Notes under the pieces: model-generated
What the model was told of the DNA's origin: nothing
The model's input: the letters and a program-made list of their open reading frames with translations, nothing else
The model's database searches: none
From: Marinibactrum halimedae
Lineage (GTDB): Bacteria; Pseudomonadota; Gammaproteobacteria; Pseudomonadales; Cellvibrionaceae
DNA length: 64,000 bases
Reading direction: 5' to 3'
Assembly: GCF_021234875.1 (NCBI RefSeq)
Contig: NZ_JAJQVM010000020.1
Location: 43,019-107,018, forward strand
In this document: piece by piece, positions 56,358 through 64,000 of the stretch
How the letters are laid out: every line of letters starts with the position of its first letter
Numbering within the stretch: the stretch's first letter is position 1
Translations under genes and position numbers: made by a program

Positions 56358-57650
56358 ATGTCCGATCACGGTAACGATAAAACCGACGACAACGGAAAAC
56401 TCTTGTATTGCTCTTTTTGTGGCAAGAGTCAGCATGAGGTAAGAAAGCTCATTGCGGGTCCTTCCGTGTTTATCTGTGACGAGTGTGTCGATTTGTGTAA
56501 CGACATTATTCGTGAAGAAATACAAGAAAATACCACTGAAGGCAGTAGTGATCGTCTACCGACACCGGAAGAAATTGCTAAAACCCTTGATCAATATGTA
56601 ATCGGTCAAAAACGTGCTAAACGAGTTTTAGCGGTAGCGGTATATAACCACTATAAGCGTTTGAGATTTGGTGAAGGCAAAAAAGATAAGAACGATATTG
56701 AGTTAAGCAAAAGTAACATATTGCTTGTGGGTCCTACGGGTAGCGGTAAGACATTACTGGCCGAGACACTAGCTCGACTATTGAATGTCCCTTTTACGAT
56801 TGCTGATGCAACAACATTAACTGAAGCAGGTTATGTGGGTGAAGATGTTGAAAACATCATTCAAAAGCTTCTGCAGAAGTGTGATTATGATGTGGATCGA
56901 GCTCAACAAGGTATCGTCTATATTGATGAAATTGATAAAATTTCTCGCAAATCAGACAATCCGTCCATTACACGTGATGTATCCGGCGAAGGTGTTCAGC
57001 AGGCGCTACTTAAGTTGATAGAGGGGACTGTTGCTTCCGTTCCTCCTCAAGGGGGCCGAAAACATCCGCAGCAAGAATTCTTACAGGTAGATACCTCTAA
57101 CATATTGTTCATCTGTGGTGGTGCCTTTGCAGGCCTAGACAAAGTGATTCGGGATCGTTCTGAGAAGGGCGGTATTGGCTTTGGTGCGGAAGTAAAAAGT
57201 AAAGATGATGATAAGAACTTTGGTGAGGCCCTAAAAGAGCTAGAGGCGGAAGATCTAGTGAAATATGGATTGATTCCAGAGTTTGTCGGTCGCTTACCTG
57301 TCATTGCAACATTGGAAGAGCTAAATAAGGAAGCCCTTGTACAAATCTTGACGGAACCCAAAAATGCTCTCACTAAGCAATACGGTAAGCTATTTGAGCT
57401 GGAAGGTGTAGAGATTGACTTTCGCCCAGAAGCTCTCGATGCAGTGGCAGAGCGAGCAATGGAAAGACGCACAGGTGCTCGGGGATTACGTTCTATTATG
57501 GAGAATGTCCTTTTGGATACGATGTATGAAATCCCATCGGCAGAAAATGTGTCTAAAGTGGTTGTTGATGAGAGTGTAATCAAAGGTGAATCAGACCCGC
57601 TTTTGGTTTATGAAAGTTCTGAAACCCAAAAAGCTAGTTCTGAAGACTAA
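56358..57650 (+). CDS. clpX: ATP-dependent Clp protease ATP-binding subunit ClpX
   Basis: ClpX is the hexameric unfoldase that feeds ClpP. The 430-residue protein has the N-terminal zinc-binding domain with two Cys pairs (CSFCGK and CDECVDLC, about 15-43), Walker A GPTGSGKT (about 123-130), Walker [11 protein letters not shown], and the IGF-type ClpP-binding loop, here GIGFGAEV (about 274). The spacing of 199 bp from clpP and the palindrome between them suggest an additional promoter for clpX. Confidence 0.97.
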   Translation: MSDHGNDKTDDNGKLLYCSFCGKSQHEVRKLIAGPSVFICDECVDLCNDIIREEIQENTTEGSSDRLPTPEEIAKTLDQYVIGQKRAKRVLAVAVYNHYKRLRFGEGKKDKNDIELSKSNILLVGPTGSGKTLLAETLARLLNVPFTIADATTLTEAGYVGEDVENIIQKLLQKCDYDVDRAQQGIVYIDEIDKISRKSDNPSITRDVSGEGVQQALLKLIEGTVASVPPQGGRKHPQQEFLQVDTSNILFICGGAFAGLDKVIRDRSEKGGIGFGAEVKSKDDDKNFGEALKELEAEDLVKYGLIPEFVGRLPVIATLEELNKEALVQILTEPKNALTKQYGKLFELEGVEIDFRPEALDAVAERAMERRTGARGLRSIMENVLLDTMYEIPSAENVSKVVVDESVIKGESDPLLVYESSETQKASSED

Positions 57651-57674
57651 TTCGATTTTCGAACTAAACTGTTC

Positions 57675-57700
57675 AAAAGGCCCATTATGGGCCTTTTGTA
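57675..57700 (+). terminator. Rho-independent terminator after clpX
   Basis: A perfect 9-bp stem AAAAGGCCC (57675-57683) / GGGCCTTTT (57689-57697) around the loop ATTAT. It separates clpX from lon. Confidence 0.88.
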
Positions 57701-57731
57701 TTTTCATGATTGGAAAAAAAGAGTGGCTTAG

Positions 57732-57760
57732 CTTGTAATTCTTTAAATCTAGCCCCACTC
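57732..57760 (+). promoter_or_regulatory. RpoH (sigma32)-like promoter of lon
   Basis: CTTGTAA (57732-57738) is followed after 14 bp by CCCCACTC (57753-57760), one mismatch each from the sigma32 consensus CTTGAAA and CCCCATNT, with the preferred spacing. Transcription would start about 85 bp before the lon ATG. lon belongs to the sigma32 regulon in E. coli. Confidence 0.72.
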
Positions 57761-57853
57761 TTCTATAAAGCCCACAGGGCGTAAGCCCTTATAAGGCTGC
57801 CAGGATGTTAAGCGGCCTTTCAAGCACTGACTGTTAAGAGGCAGATAAGAATT

Positions 57854-60271
57854 ATGGTTTCCGAAGATTCCAGTGTCACTACAACTGACTTGCCACTGTT
57901 GCCTTTGCGTGATGTTGTGGTTTATCCACACATGGTAATACCACTGTTTGTTGGTCGCGAAAAGTCTATTGAAGCTCTAGAGCAAGCAATGGCTGCAGAC
58001 AAGCAAGTATTGCTGCTAGCACAAAAAAATGCCGCCGATGATGATCCTGGCCCCGATAAACTCTTTGATGTTGGTACGGTTTCTACGGTTTTACAGCTTT
58101 TGAAGCTCCCTGATGGAACCGTCAAGGTGCTCGTTGAAGGTGGTGATCGCGCTAACATTGTAGGAATTTCTGACGAAGGTGCCTACTACAAGGCTAACGT
58201 TAATGTGTTGGCTCCAGATGAAATCCCTGAGAGAGAGGCTGAGGTGCTTGTTAGAACGGCAATGGGGCTGTTTGAGCAATACGTTAACCTCAGTAAGAAA
58301 GTCCCGGCAGAGGTAATGACATCACTTTCAGGTATTGATGAGCCAGGACGCTTGGCCGATACCATTGTGGCTCACATGTCGCTCGATTTACCTCAAAAGC
58401 AAGAAATTCTAGAAATGGTGGATGTGCGTCAACGCTTAGAGCACATTCTCGGTCTCATTGAGGCAGAAATTGATTTGTTTCAAGTGGAAAAACGTATCCG
58501 TGGTCGCGTGAAAAAGCAGATGGAGAAAAGCCAGCGCGAGTACTACCTCAATGAGCAAATGAAGGCAATTCAGCGTGAATTGGGGGATATGGGTGACGAG
58601 CAAGGTGAGCCGGAAGATTTAGAACGCAAAATTGCCGAATCTGGTATGCCCAAAGAGGCGGAGGAGAAAGCCAGAGCGGAATTGGCCAAATTGAAAATGA
58701 TGTCTCCTATGTCTGCGGAGGCCTCTGTTGTTCGTTCCTATGTGGAGTGGATGTTGAATGTACCCTGGAAGAAACGCAGTAAGGTTCGTAATGAGTTAAA
58801 CCGAGCAGAAGAAATTCTGGAGCAAGACCATTATGGCCTAGAGGAAGTAAAGAAGCGCATTCTGGAGTATTTGGCGGTACAAAAGCGCGTCAAAAAAATC
58901 AAAGGCCCGGTGTTATGCTTGGTTGGACCTCCAGGTGTGGGTAAAACCTCATTAGGTGAATCCATTGCTCGTGCGACCAATCGTAAGTTTGTTCGTATGG
59001 CGTTGGGTGGGGTAAGAGATGAAGCTGAAATTCGAGGTCATCGACGCACTTACATAGGATCATTGCCGGGTAAGTTGATCCAGAAAATGTCCAAAGCAGG
59101 AGTGAAAAACCCACTGTTCTTATTGGATGAAATTGACAAAATGGGTATGGATCACCGTGGCGATCCCGCTTCAGCCTTACTTGAGGTATTGGATCCGGAG
59201 CAAAACACCAGCTTTAATGACCATTATTTGGAAGTGGATTATGACTTGTCCGATGTAATGTTCATTTGCACATCTAACTCCATGAATATTCCAGGTCCTC
59301 TTTTGGACCGGATGGAAGTGATTCGCATCCCTGGCTATACCGAAGATGAAAAAGTCAATATTTCTACTCGTTACCTCATTCCAAAACAAATATCTCGTAA
59401 TGGCTTGAAGGCTAACGAAATCAGTGTCTCCGAAGAAGCCATTCGAGACATTATTCGTTATTACACTCGAGAAGCTGGTGTTCGTGGCCTGGATCGTGAA
59501 ATAGCAAAAATTTGTCGTAAAGTCGTGACAGAGCACGTTAAACAGAAGTCGTCGACGTGTGCAGCTGTAGGTATCGAGAAGCTGGAAGAGTACTTGGGCG
59601 TTAAGCGTTTTGATTATGGTGTAGCGGAAGAAGAAAACCAAATTGGCCAAGTGACCGGGTTGGCTTGGACACAGGTTGGTGGTGAATTATTGACCATTGA
59701 ATCTGCTGCTATTAAAGGCAAAGGGCGCTTGGTAAAAACAGGCTCCCTCGGTGATGTGATGCAGGAGTCTATTCAAGCTGCAATGACCGTAGTTCGCTCT
59801 CGTGCTCAAGTATTAGGTATTGCTCCAAACTACCCTGAAGAGACCGATTTACATATTCATGTTCCTGAAGGCGCAACACCAAAAGATGGGCCTAGTGCGG
59901 GCATTGCGATGTGTACAGCATTAGTGAGTGTTCTTACAAATATTCCAGTTCGGGCAGATGTGGCGATGACCGGTGAAATCACTCTTCGTGGGGAAGTGCT
60001 GAAAATCGGTGGATTAAAAGAGAAGCTTTTAGCGGCTCATCGAGGCGGAATTAAAACAGTGCTTATTCCTGCGGATAACGAACGGGATCTCAAAGAAATC
60101 CCTGACAATATTAAAGCGGATTTAGATGTTCGCCCGGTGAAATGGATTGATCAAGTATTAGAAATTGCGTTGCAGCATATGCCTGAGCCATTATCGGATG
60201 AAGAATATCGAGCACTTGAAGAGCGTGCAGCGAGTCAGGGGTTGAAAATTGAGCAAGCCAAGCATCACTGA
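57854..60271 (+). CDS. lon: ATP-dependent protease Lon
   Basis: Lon degrades misfolded and regulatory proteins in the cytoplasm. The 805-residue protein has the N-terminal substrate-binding domain (about 12-205), a coiled coil, an AAA+ module with Walker A GPPGVGKT (about 358-365) and Walker B PLFLLDEID, and the C-terminal protease domain. The catalytic dyad is Ser681 in KDGPSAGIA and Lys724 in GGLKEKLLAAHRGG. A sigma32-type promoter and the preceding terminator indicate heat-inducible, independent transcription. Confidence 0.98.
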   Translation: MVSEDSSVTTTDLPLLPLRDVVVYPHMVIPLFVGREKSIEALEQAMAADKQVLLLAQKNAADDDPGPDKLFDVGTVSTVLQLLKLPDGTVKVLVEGGDRANIVGISDEGAYYKANVNVLAPDEIPEREAEVLVRTAMGLFEQYVNLSKKVPAEVMTSLSGIDEPGRLADTIVAHMSLDLPQKQEILEMVDVRQRLEHILGLIEAEIDLFQVEKRIRGRVKKQMEKSQREYYLNEQMKAIQRELGDMGDEQGEPEDLERKIAESGMPKEAEEKARAELAKLKMMSPMSAEASVVRSYVEWMLNVPWKKRSKVRNELNRAEEILEQDHYGLEEVKKRILEYLAVQKRVKKIKGPVLCLVGPPGVGKTSLGESIARATNRKFVRMALGGVRDEAEIRGHRRTYIGSLPGKLIQKMSKAGVKNPLFLLDEIDKMGMDHRGDPASALLEVLDPEQNTSFNDHYLEVDYDLSDVMFICTSNSMNIPGPLLDRMEVIRIPGYTEDEKVNISTRYLIPKQISRNGLKANEISVSEEAIRDIIRYYTREAGVRGLDREIAKICRKVVTEHVKQKSSTCAAVGIEKLEEYLGVKRFDYGVAEEENQIGQVTGLAWTQVGGELLTIESAAIKGKGRLVKTGSLGDVMQESIQAAMTVVRSRAQVLGIAPNYPEETDLHIHVPEGATPKDGPSAGIAMCTALVSVLTNIPVRADVAMTGEITLRGEVLKIGGLKEKLLAAHRGGIKTVLIPADNERDLKEIPDNIKADLDVRPVKWIDQVLEIALQHMPEPLSDEEYRALEERAASQGLKIEQAKHH

Positions 60272-60476
60272 TGCAACACTTTGATGGTTTGTTGGCCAGC
60301 GGGCCACTTTATACAAAGTTTTAAATATACAGTTCCTTGACCCGCCAACAGACTGTTGGTATAAATCTCTATTCGCTTGTAGGCCCCGTATTTACTGGTC
60401 TGCGGGGAATAGAGAAAGCCAAAGGCTGATCAGGAAAGTAATTCAAAAAAACGAATCAAATAATGAGGGGTTCAGT

Positions 60477-60752
60477 GTGAATAAATCAGAGCTAATCGAA
60501 GCCATTGCGGCGTCTGCAGACATTCCAAAGGCAGCAGCGGGAAGAGCGCTTGACGCAATGGTAGACACCGTTACAGGTGCTCTGAAAGATGGAGATCAGG
60601 TGGTATTGGTTGGTTTTGGTACCTTTAGCGTTAAGGATCGTGCGGCAAGAACAGGCCGCAACCCTCAAACTGGAGACCCAATCGAAATTGCAGCAGCTAA
60701 AATTCCAAGCTTTAAAGCAGGTAAGGCATTGAAGGACGCAGTGAACGGCTAA
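60477..60752 (+). CDS. hupB: DNA-binding protein HU-beta
   Basis: HU is the abundant non-specific nucleoid protein. The start is GTG at 60477, preceded by GAGGGG, giving [13 protein letters not shown] and 91 residues. The DNA-binding arm reads [23 protein letters not shown] with the conserved Pro. A TTGACC/TATAAAT promoter-like pair lies about 110-140 bp upstream. Position between lon and ppiD is as in E. coli. It is the second HU/IHF-family gene in the window, distinct from ihfB. Confidence 0.97.
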   Translation: MNKSELIEAIAASADIPKAAAGRALDAMVDTVTGALKDGDQVVLVGFGTFSVKDRAARTGRNPQTGDPIEIAAAKIPSFKAGKALKDAVNG

Positions 60753-60780
60753 TCTCCGTCCGTAAAACGTGTCAATCTAA

Positions 60781-60810
60781 AAAGGCGTGTCACTCGATAC
60801 GCCTTTCTTC
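60781..60810 (+). terminator. Probable terminator after hupB
   Basis: An 8-bp stem AAAGGCGT (60781-60788) / ACGCCTTT (60799-60806) with a 10-nt loop. The following T-run is interrupted (CTTCT), so it may be leaky. Confidence 0.65.
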
Positions 60811-60967
60811 TATCTAAGCGATACGCTGGCGAAGAAATTCCGCATTTCTCATTCACTACTGTAAACACATTAGAGTAGAATTCGCGTTGGAATTTGTAAC
60901 GATTGATTAAAATTAAAACATACGGGTAAGTCATTATCTTACCGAAACACTTTTATTGGGGTAGGTC

Positions 60968-62839
60968 ATGCTGCAAAGCTTTCGCGATAACCTGAAGGGA
61001 ACGGTTGCTACCATCTTAGTCGGTTTGATTTGTATACCGTTTGTTCTATTTGGTGTGGACTCTCTGTTTACGAGTAACCCAAGTACTCAACCTGTAGCGG
61101 TAGTGAACGGAGAAGAAATTACACAAATAGAGCTTGATCGCGCAATTTTAGTACAACGTCGCCAGTTAATGGCTCAGTTTGGTGAAAACCTTCCAGCTGA
61201 TATGTTTAGCGACGAGCGTTTACGTGAGCCTGTTTTAAAGTCTCTTGTAGAGCAAGCGCTTCTTAAACAGGCCGCCATGGACAATGGAATGGGAGTGAGT
61301 AACAGCGCTTTAGATGAGATTATTTTACAAAGTGGCCAGTTTAATGTTGAAGGAAAATTCGATCAAAATATTTTCCTTCAAAGTTTACGAAATATGGGTT
61401 ACACACCGGCGAGTTATAAAAAATTACTGGCGGAAGAAGTGGTGTTAGGTCAATTTTCTAATGGTATTTCGGCATCTGGCTTTGTTACGGCATTAGAAGA
61501 AAAAATGGTCACGGAGTTGAGTAAACAAAAGCGTGATTTTGAATATGTCATGCTGACCAAAGATAAAGTAGAAGCATCCATTGAAGTGGATGAGTCAGAA
61601 ATCCAAGGCTATTACGGAGAAAACCAATCTCAATTTGTCCGTGAAGAGTCTGTTGTTATCGAGGCCGTTGAATTGAGCACGGAAGCCATTGCTCAATCTA
61701 TTGAGATTGATGATGAGCAAATTCGAGAGCAATACGAACAAGAAGTTGAAGTGTTTGAACAGTCTACTCGTAGACGTGTTGCTCATATTCTGGTTGAGGC
61801 AGATAGTGAAAACGCAGAGCAGCGTATCACCGAGATTCAACAGAAATTAGCCGATGGCGAAGCCTTTGAGGAAGTGGCGAAGAGCTTATCGGATGATTTT
61901 GGCAGTAAAGACAACGGTGGTGATCTTGGTTATACCACAGGGGATGCCTTTGCGGATGAATTTGAAGCGCAAGTGGCGTCGATGGCTGAAGGTGAAGTAT
62001 CTGATCCGGTAGAAACGGAATTTGGTACACATATTATCAAGGTCTTGGAAGTCGAAGAAACGACGCCACCCACTTTTGAAGAAGCTCGTTTACGTATTGC
62101 TCAGGATTTAAAAAACAGTGAAGCGGAAGAGCGTTTCATTCAGGATTTGGAGCGTTTGAAAGAGCTTTCATATAACGCAGAAAGCTTAGATGAAGTGGCA
62201 AAATCACTGGGTGTTGAACTTTGGGTGTCTGAGCGCTTTGATCGTAAAGGTGGTGTAGGGTTGGCTCGTAATCCAGCGGTAGTGGAAGTGGCTTTTAGTG
62301 AAGATGTGTTGGCTAATGGTTACACCAGTGATGTTGTTGAGTTAGACGAGCGAACCGCAGTGGTCGTTCGTGTGAAAGAGCACTTTCCTGAAGCGGTTAA
62401 ACCTTTAGAGGAAGTGTCTGATGAAATTTTGACGAAACTTAAAGCGGATAAATCCTTAGAAAAGTTAAACTCTGAAGCACAAACGCTGATTGCCGAATTA
62501 CAGAAGGGCGCCTCTGTTTCTGACTTGGCTAAAGAAAAAGAATTGGAGTTTAAAGAGAGTAAAGACACGACTCGTCAAACTCCAGGTCTGGCAATAGGTC
62601 TGGTTTCAAAGGTGTTTTCTCTGCCTAAACCTTTGAATGATGAAGCGGTGATTGAAAGCCTAGAGCTGTCTAATGGTGATGTGGCCATTGTTAAGTTAGC
62701 GTCGGTTTCAATGGGCTCGTCAGAGGATATGTCGCCTCAAGAATTACGCTCGGTACAAGCGCAGCTGAAGCAAAGTGCTTCCAGAGAAGATATGTCTAAT
62801 ATGGAAGCTTTATTGAATTCATTGGCTGATATTGAGTAG
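60968..62839 (+). CDS. ppiD: Periplasmic folding chaperone / peptidyl-prolyl isomerase PpiD
   Basis: PpiD is anchored in the inner membrane and assists proteins emerging from SecYEG. The 623-residue protein has one N-terminal membrane helix (about 13-34), a SurA-like N-domain (about 40-200), a parvulin domain (about 265-360: VAHILVEADSENAE, then FGSKDNGGDLGYT and FGTHIIKVLEVEE) and a helical C-terminal region. A ribosome site GGGGTAGGTC precedes the ATG. It closes the conserved tig-to-ppiD block; IS debris follows within 180 bp. Confidence 0.95.
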   Translation: MLQSFRDNLKGTVATILVGLICIPFVLFGVDSLFTSNPSTQPVAVVNGEEITQIELDRAILVQRRQLMAQFGENLPADMFSDERLREPVLKSLVEQALLKQAAMDNGMGVSNSALDEIILQSGQFNVEGKFDQNIFLQSLRNMGYTPASYKKLLAEEVVLGQFSNGISASGFVTALEEKMVTELSKQKRDFEYVMLTKDKVEASIEVDESEIQGYYGENQSQFVREESVVIEAVELSTEAIAQSIEIDDEQIREQYEQEVEVFEQSTRRRVAHILVEADSENAEQRITEIQQKLADGEAFEEVAKSLSDDFGSKDNGGDLGYTTGDAFADEFEAQVASMAEGEVSDPVETEFGTHIIKVLEVEETTPPTFEEARLRIAQDLKNSEAEERFIQDLERLKELSYNAESLDEVAKSLGVELWVSERFDRKGGVGLARNPAVVEVAFSEDVLANGYTSDVVELDERTAVVVRVKEHFPEAVKPLEEVSDEILTKLKADKSLEKLNSEAQTLIAELQKGASVSDLAKEKELEFKESKDTTRQTPGLAIGLVSKVFSLPKPLNDEAVIESLELSNGDVAIVKLASVSMGSSEDMSPQELRSVQAQLKQSASREDMSNMEALLNSLADIE

Positions 62840-63013
62840 CTTGATGGACTTGTTGCTTCTAAAAAGCCGCGATTTTTATCGCAATGCTGTTCACTTAACA
62901 ATACTGTAGACACTTTTAAGCAGCGATTACCCCATATTCACTATAATGTTGGTAAATCGCTGCCACTTTTTTACAATTTCTGCTTAATTCTAAGTCATCA
63001 AAAACCCTATCCA

Positions 63014-63331
63014 TCATGTGTTATTGAACTTTTTACGCTTCCAGCTGGCAATTGAAATGACACTTTCCTCATTGGTTTCTTTACCCAATCGATTCTCAAT
63101 CTTGAGGATATTCGATGCCGATAAAGCAGCATTTGTCTGAGTGTGAATTGCTTCTTTTTTCTAGACTGGCAATCAACCAAACCGGTATGCTGTTTTGCAT
63201 CATGAAATAAAAATTCAATTTGAAAGCGAGCTTTGTAATACTGGATAATCTTCATTGCATCTAAACGAATATCCGTTGAAAACAGTAATGCCTTACTCTT
63301 TTTTCCATTGACGTCCCAACGCAACATCACC
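63014..63331 (-). pseudogene. IS4-family transposase, 3' remnant with -1 frame break
   Basis: Read leftward from 63331, this gives the C-terminal catalytic part of an IS4-type transposase: MLRWDVNGKKSKALLFSTD, then YYKARFQIEFLFHDAKQ, the Y-(2)-R-(3)-E-(6)-K signature that holds the catalytic Glu. After HTGLVDCQSR the frame shifts by -1 at the heptamer A AAA AAG (63154-63160). In the -1 frame, family-like sequence resumes (NAALSASNILKIENRLG, ISIASWKRKKFN) and ends at TGA 63014-63016. The N-terminal two-thirds are missing; homology to the neighbouring copy breaks off sharply at 63331. Confidence 0.85.
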
Positions 63332-63410
63332 GTAAACGCCAAACCAACAACCTCCTACAACCCCACCTTCCAAACCAATAACCTACTGTCTCCACCCAAA
63401 GGAGACTACC
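63332..63410. other. Junction between the two transposase fragments
   Basis: A pyrimidine-rich 79-bp stretch (many CCAAACCAA- and CCTAC-type words) joins the truncated leftward fragment to the rightward one. An AAAGGAGA ribosome site sits at its right end. It matches neither fragment and may come from a third element. Confidence 0.5.
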
Positions 63411-64000
63411 ATGCCAAAATACCGCCGTTACAACTGGCCTCACCGTATTGTTCATCTAAAATCGAACACTGCTTATGCGCTAGAAGCACAACAAACCTTG
63501 GAGCACAAGGGTAAATCTCGGGTGGATTTGTATGCCGAACAGGCGGTTGCACAAAGGCCGCGACTGAAAAAGAGAGGTATTCATTACTTGGTTGCGGATG
63601 CGTATTACAGCAAAAGTAAATTTGTCTCGCCGGTCGTGAAGTCAGGATTGAATGTGGTTGGAAAATTGCGAATCGATGCTGACCTACAATGGCTGTATCA
63701 AGGTAATTATCGAGGTAAAGGGAGGCCTCAAAAATATGATGGAAAGGTGAATTTCGATCATGAATTACTGCGTTTTCATCATGATGGAATATTAGAGAAT
63801 GGTGAAGAGGTTTATAGTGAAATTGTCCACAGCAAAACGTTAAAACGGCCCATTAAATTGGTGATGTTGCGTTGGGACGTCAATGGAAAAAAGGGTAAGG
63901 CATTGCTGTTTTCAACGGATGTTCATTTAGATGCAATGAAAATTATCCAGTATTACAAAGCTCGCTTCCAAATTGAATTTTTATTTCGTGATGCAAAACA
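63411..64000 (+). pseudogene. IS4-family transposase, 5'-truncated, running off the window
   Basis: The frame is open from ATG 63411 to the window end (196 codons, no stop). From about residue 24 it follows the transposase family: NTAYALEAQQTL, LVADAYYSKSKF (second catalytic Asp), then LRWDVNGKKGKALLFSTD and YYKARFQIEFLFRDAKQ with the Y-(2)-R-(3)-E-(6)-K signature. The part that should hold the first catalytic Asp is absent and is replaced by about 20 unrelated residues starting MPKYRRYNW. The last 45 codons are closely similar to the leftward fragment at 63331-63186, forming an inverted repeat. Probably inactive. Confidence 0.8.

Larger units (their letters stand above)
63014..64000. mobile_element. 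Inverted, decayed IS4-family insertion sequences
   Basis: Two different partial copies of one IS4-type transposase lie in opposite orientations around 63332-63410. They differ at several residues (for example SKALLFSTDIR against GKALLFSTDVH), so they are not a fresh duplication. No terminal inverted repeats or target-site duplication can be seen inside the window. Confidence 0.75.

Overview
The window is chromosomal DNA from a gammaproteobacterium. Three things point there: the block tig-clpP-clpX-lon-hupB-ppiD at the right, the chain gyrA-pheA-tyrA-aroA-cmk-rpsA-ihfB at the left, and a surface-polysaccharide locus directly after ihfB, as in pseudomonads. A FabY-type ketosynthase, a PuuR-like regulator and a fadBA operon fit a marine Pseudomonas/Cellvibrio/Oceanospirillum-type relative. 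The species cannot be named from sequence reading alone.

Layout. 1-674: upstream region of gyrA with a 15-bp triplicated repeat. 675-10166: gyrA, then aromatic amino acid genes (pheA, tyrA, aroA) interleaved with sulfate-activation genes (cysC, cysD, cysN). 10429-16361: a ComEA-like DNA-binding protein, pyrF, cmk, lapB, two identical tRNA-Asn genes, rpsA and ihfB. 16358-40403: an O-antigen/surface polysaccharide locus running from ihfB to a tRNA-Val gene. 40990-48116: fabY, an exported glutathione peroxidase, a CbiX-like chelatase, hemH, two uncharacterised envelope proteins and a small heat-shock gene behind an RNA thermometer. 48241-53522: two regulators and fadBA. 53806-62839: tRNA-Leu and the protein quality-control block. 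63014-64000: broken IS4-family transposase copies in inverted orientation.

The polysaccharide locus. WbpM- and WbpL-like enzymes supply and attach the first sugar. rmlB/rmlA and gmd/fcl make dTDP- and GDP-6-deoxysugars, although the local manC is a decayed remnant. Export is ABC-dependent: Wzm plus a long Wzt with a C-terminal carbohydrate-binding-type domain. A long leftward operon-like run (34681 to 22939) carries the transporter, several glycosyltransferases, two proteins with a shared MptE/DUF115-like GPS motif, and an unusual four-enzyme set: metallo-beta-lactamase-fold hydrolase, CMP-sugar synthetase-like cytidylyltransferase, D-2-hydroxyacid dehydrogenase and SDR. No sugar-acid synthase is present.

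The strongest candidate for something new is the first gene of that run (34681-33452). It encodes a membrane-anchored protein with a perfectly periodic 18-residue helical repeat (54-bp DNA repeat) followed by a methyltransferase-like domain, next to Wzm and Wzt. This architecture suggests a chain terminator with a built-in length ruler, like WbdD of E. coli O9a but with the domains in the opposite order.

Regulatory signals read from the sequence include a ROSE-type RNA thermometer and RpoH-like promoter before the Hsp20 gene, an RpoH-like promoter before lon, a strong sigma70 promoter before the tRNA-Asn pair, a PsrA-like site before fadBA, and palindromes before clpX and after fabY.
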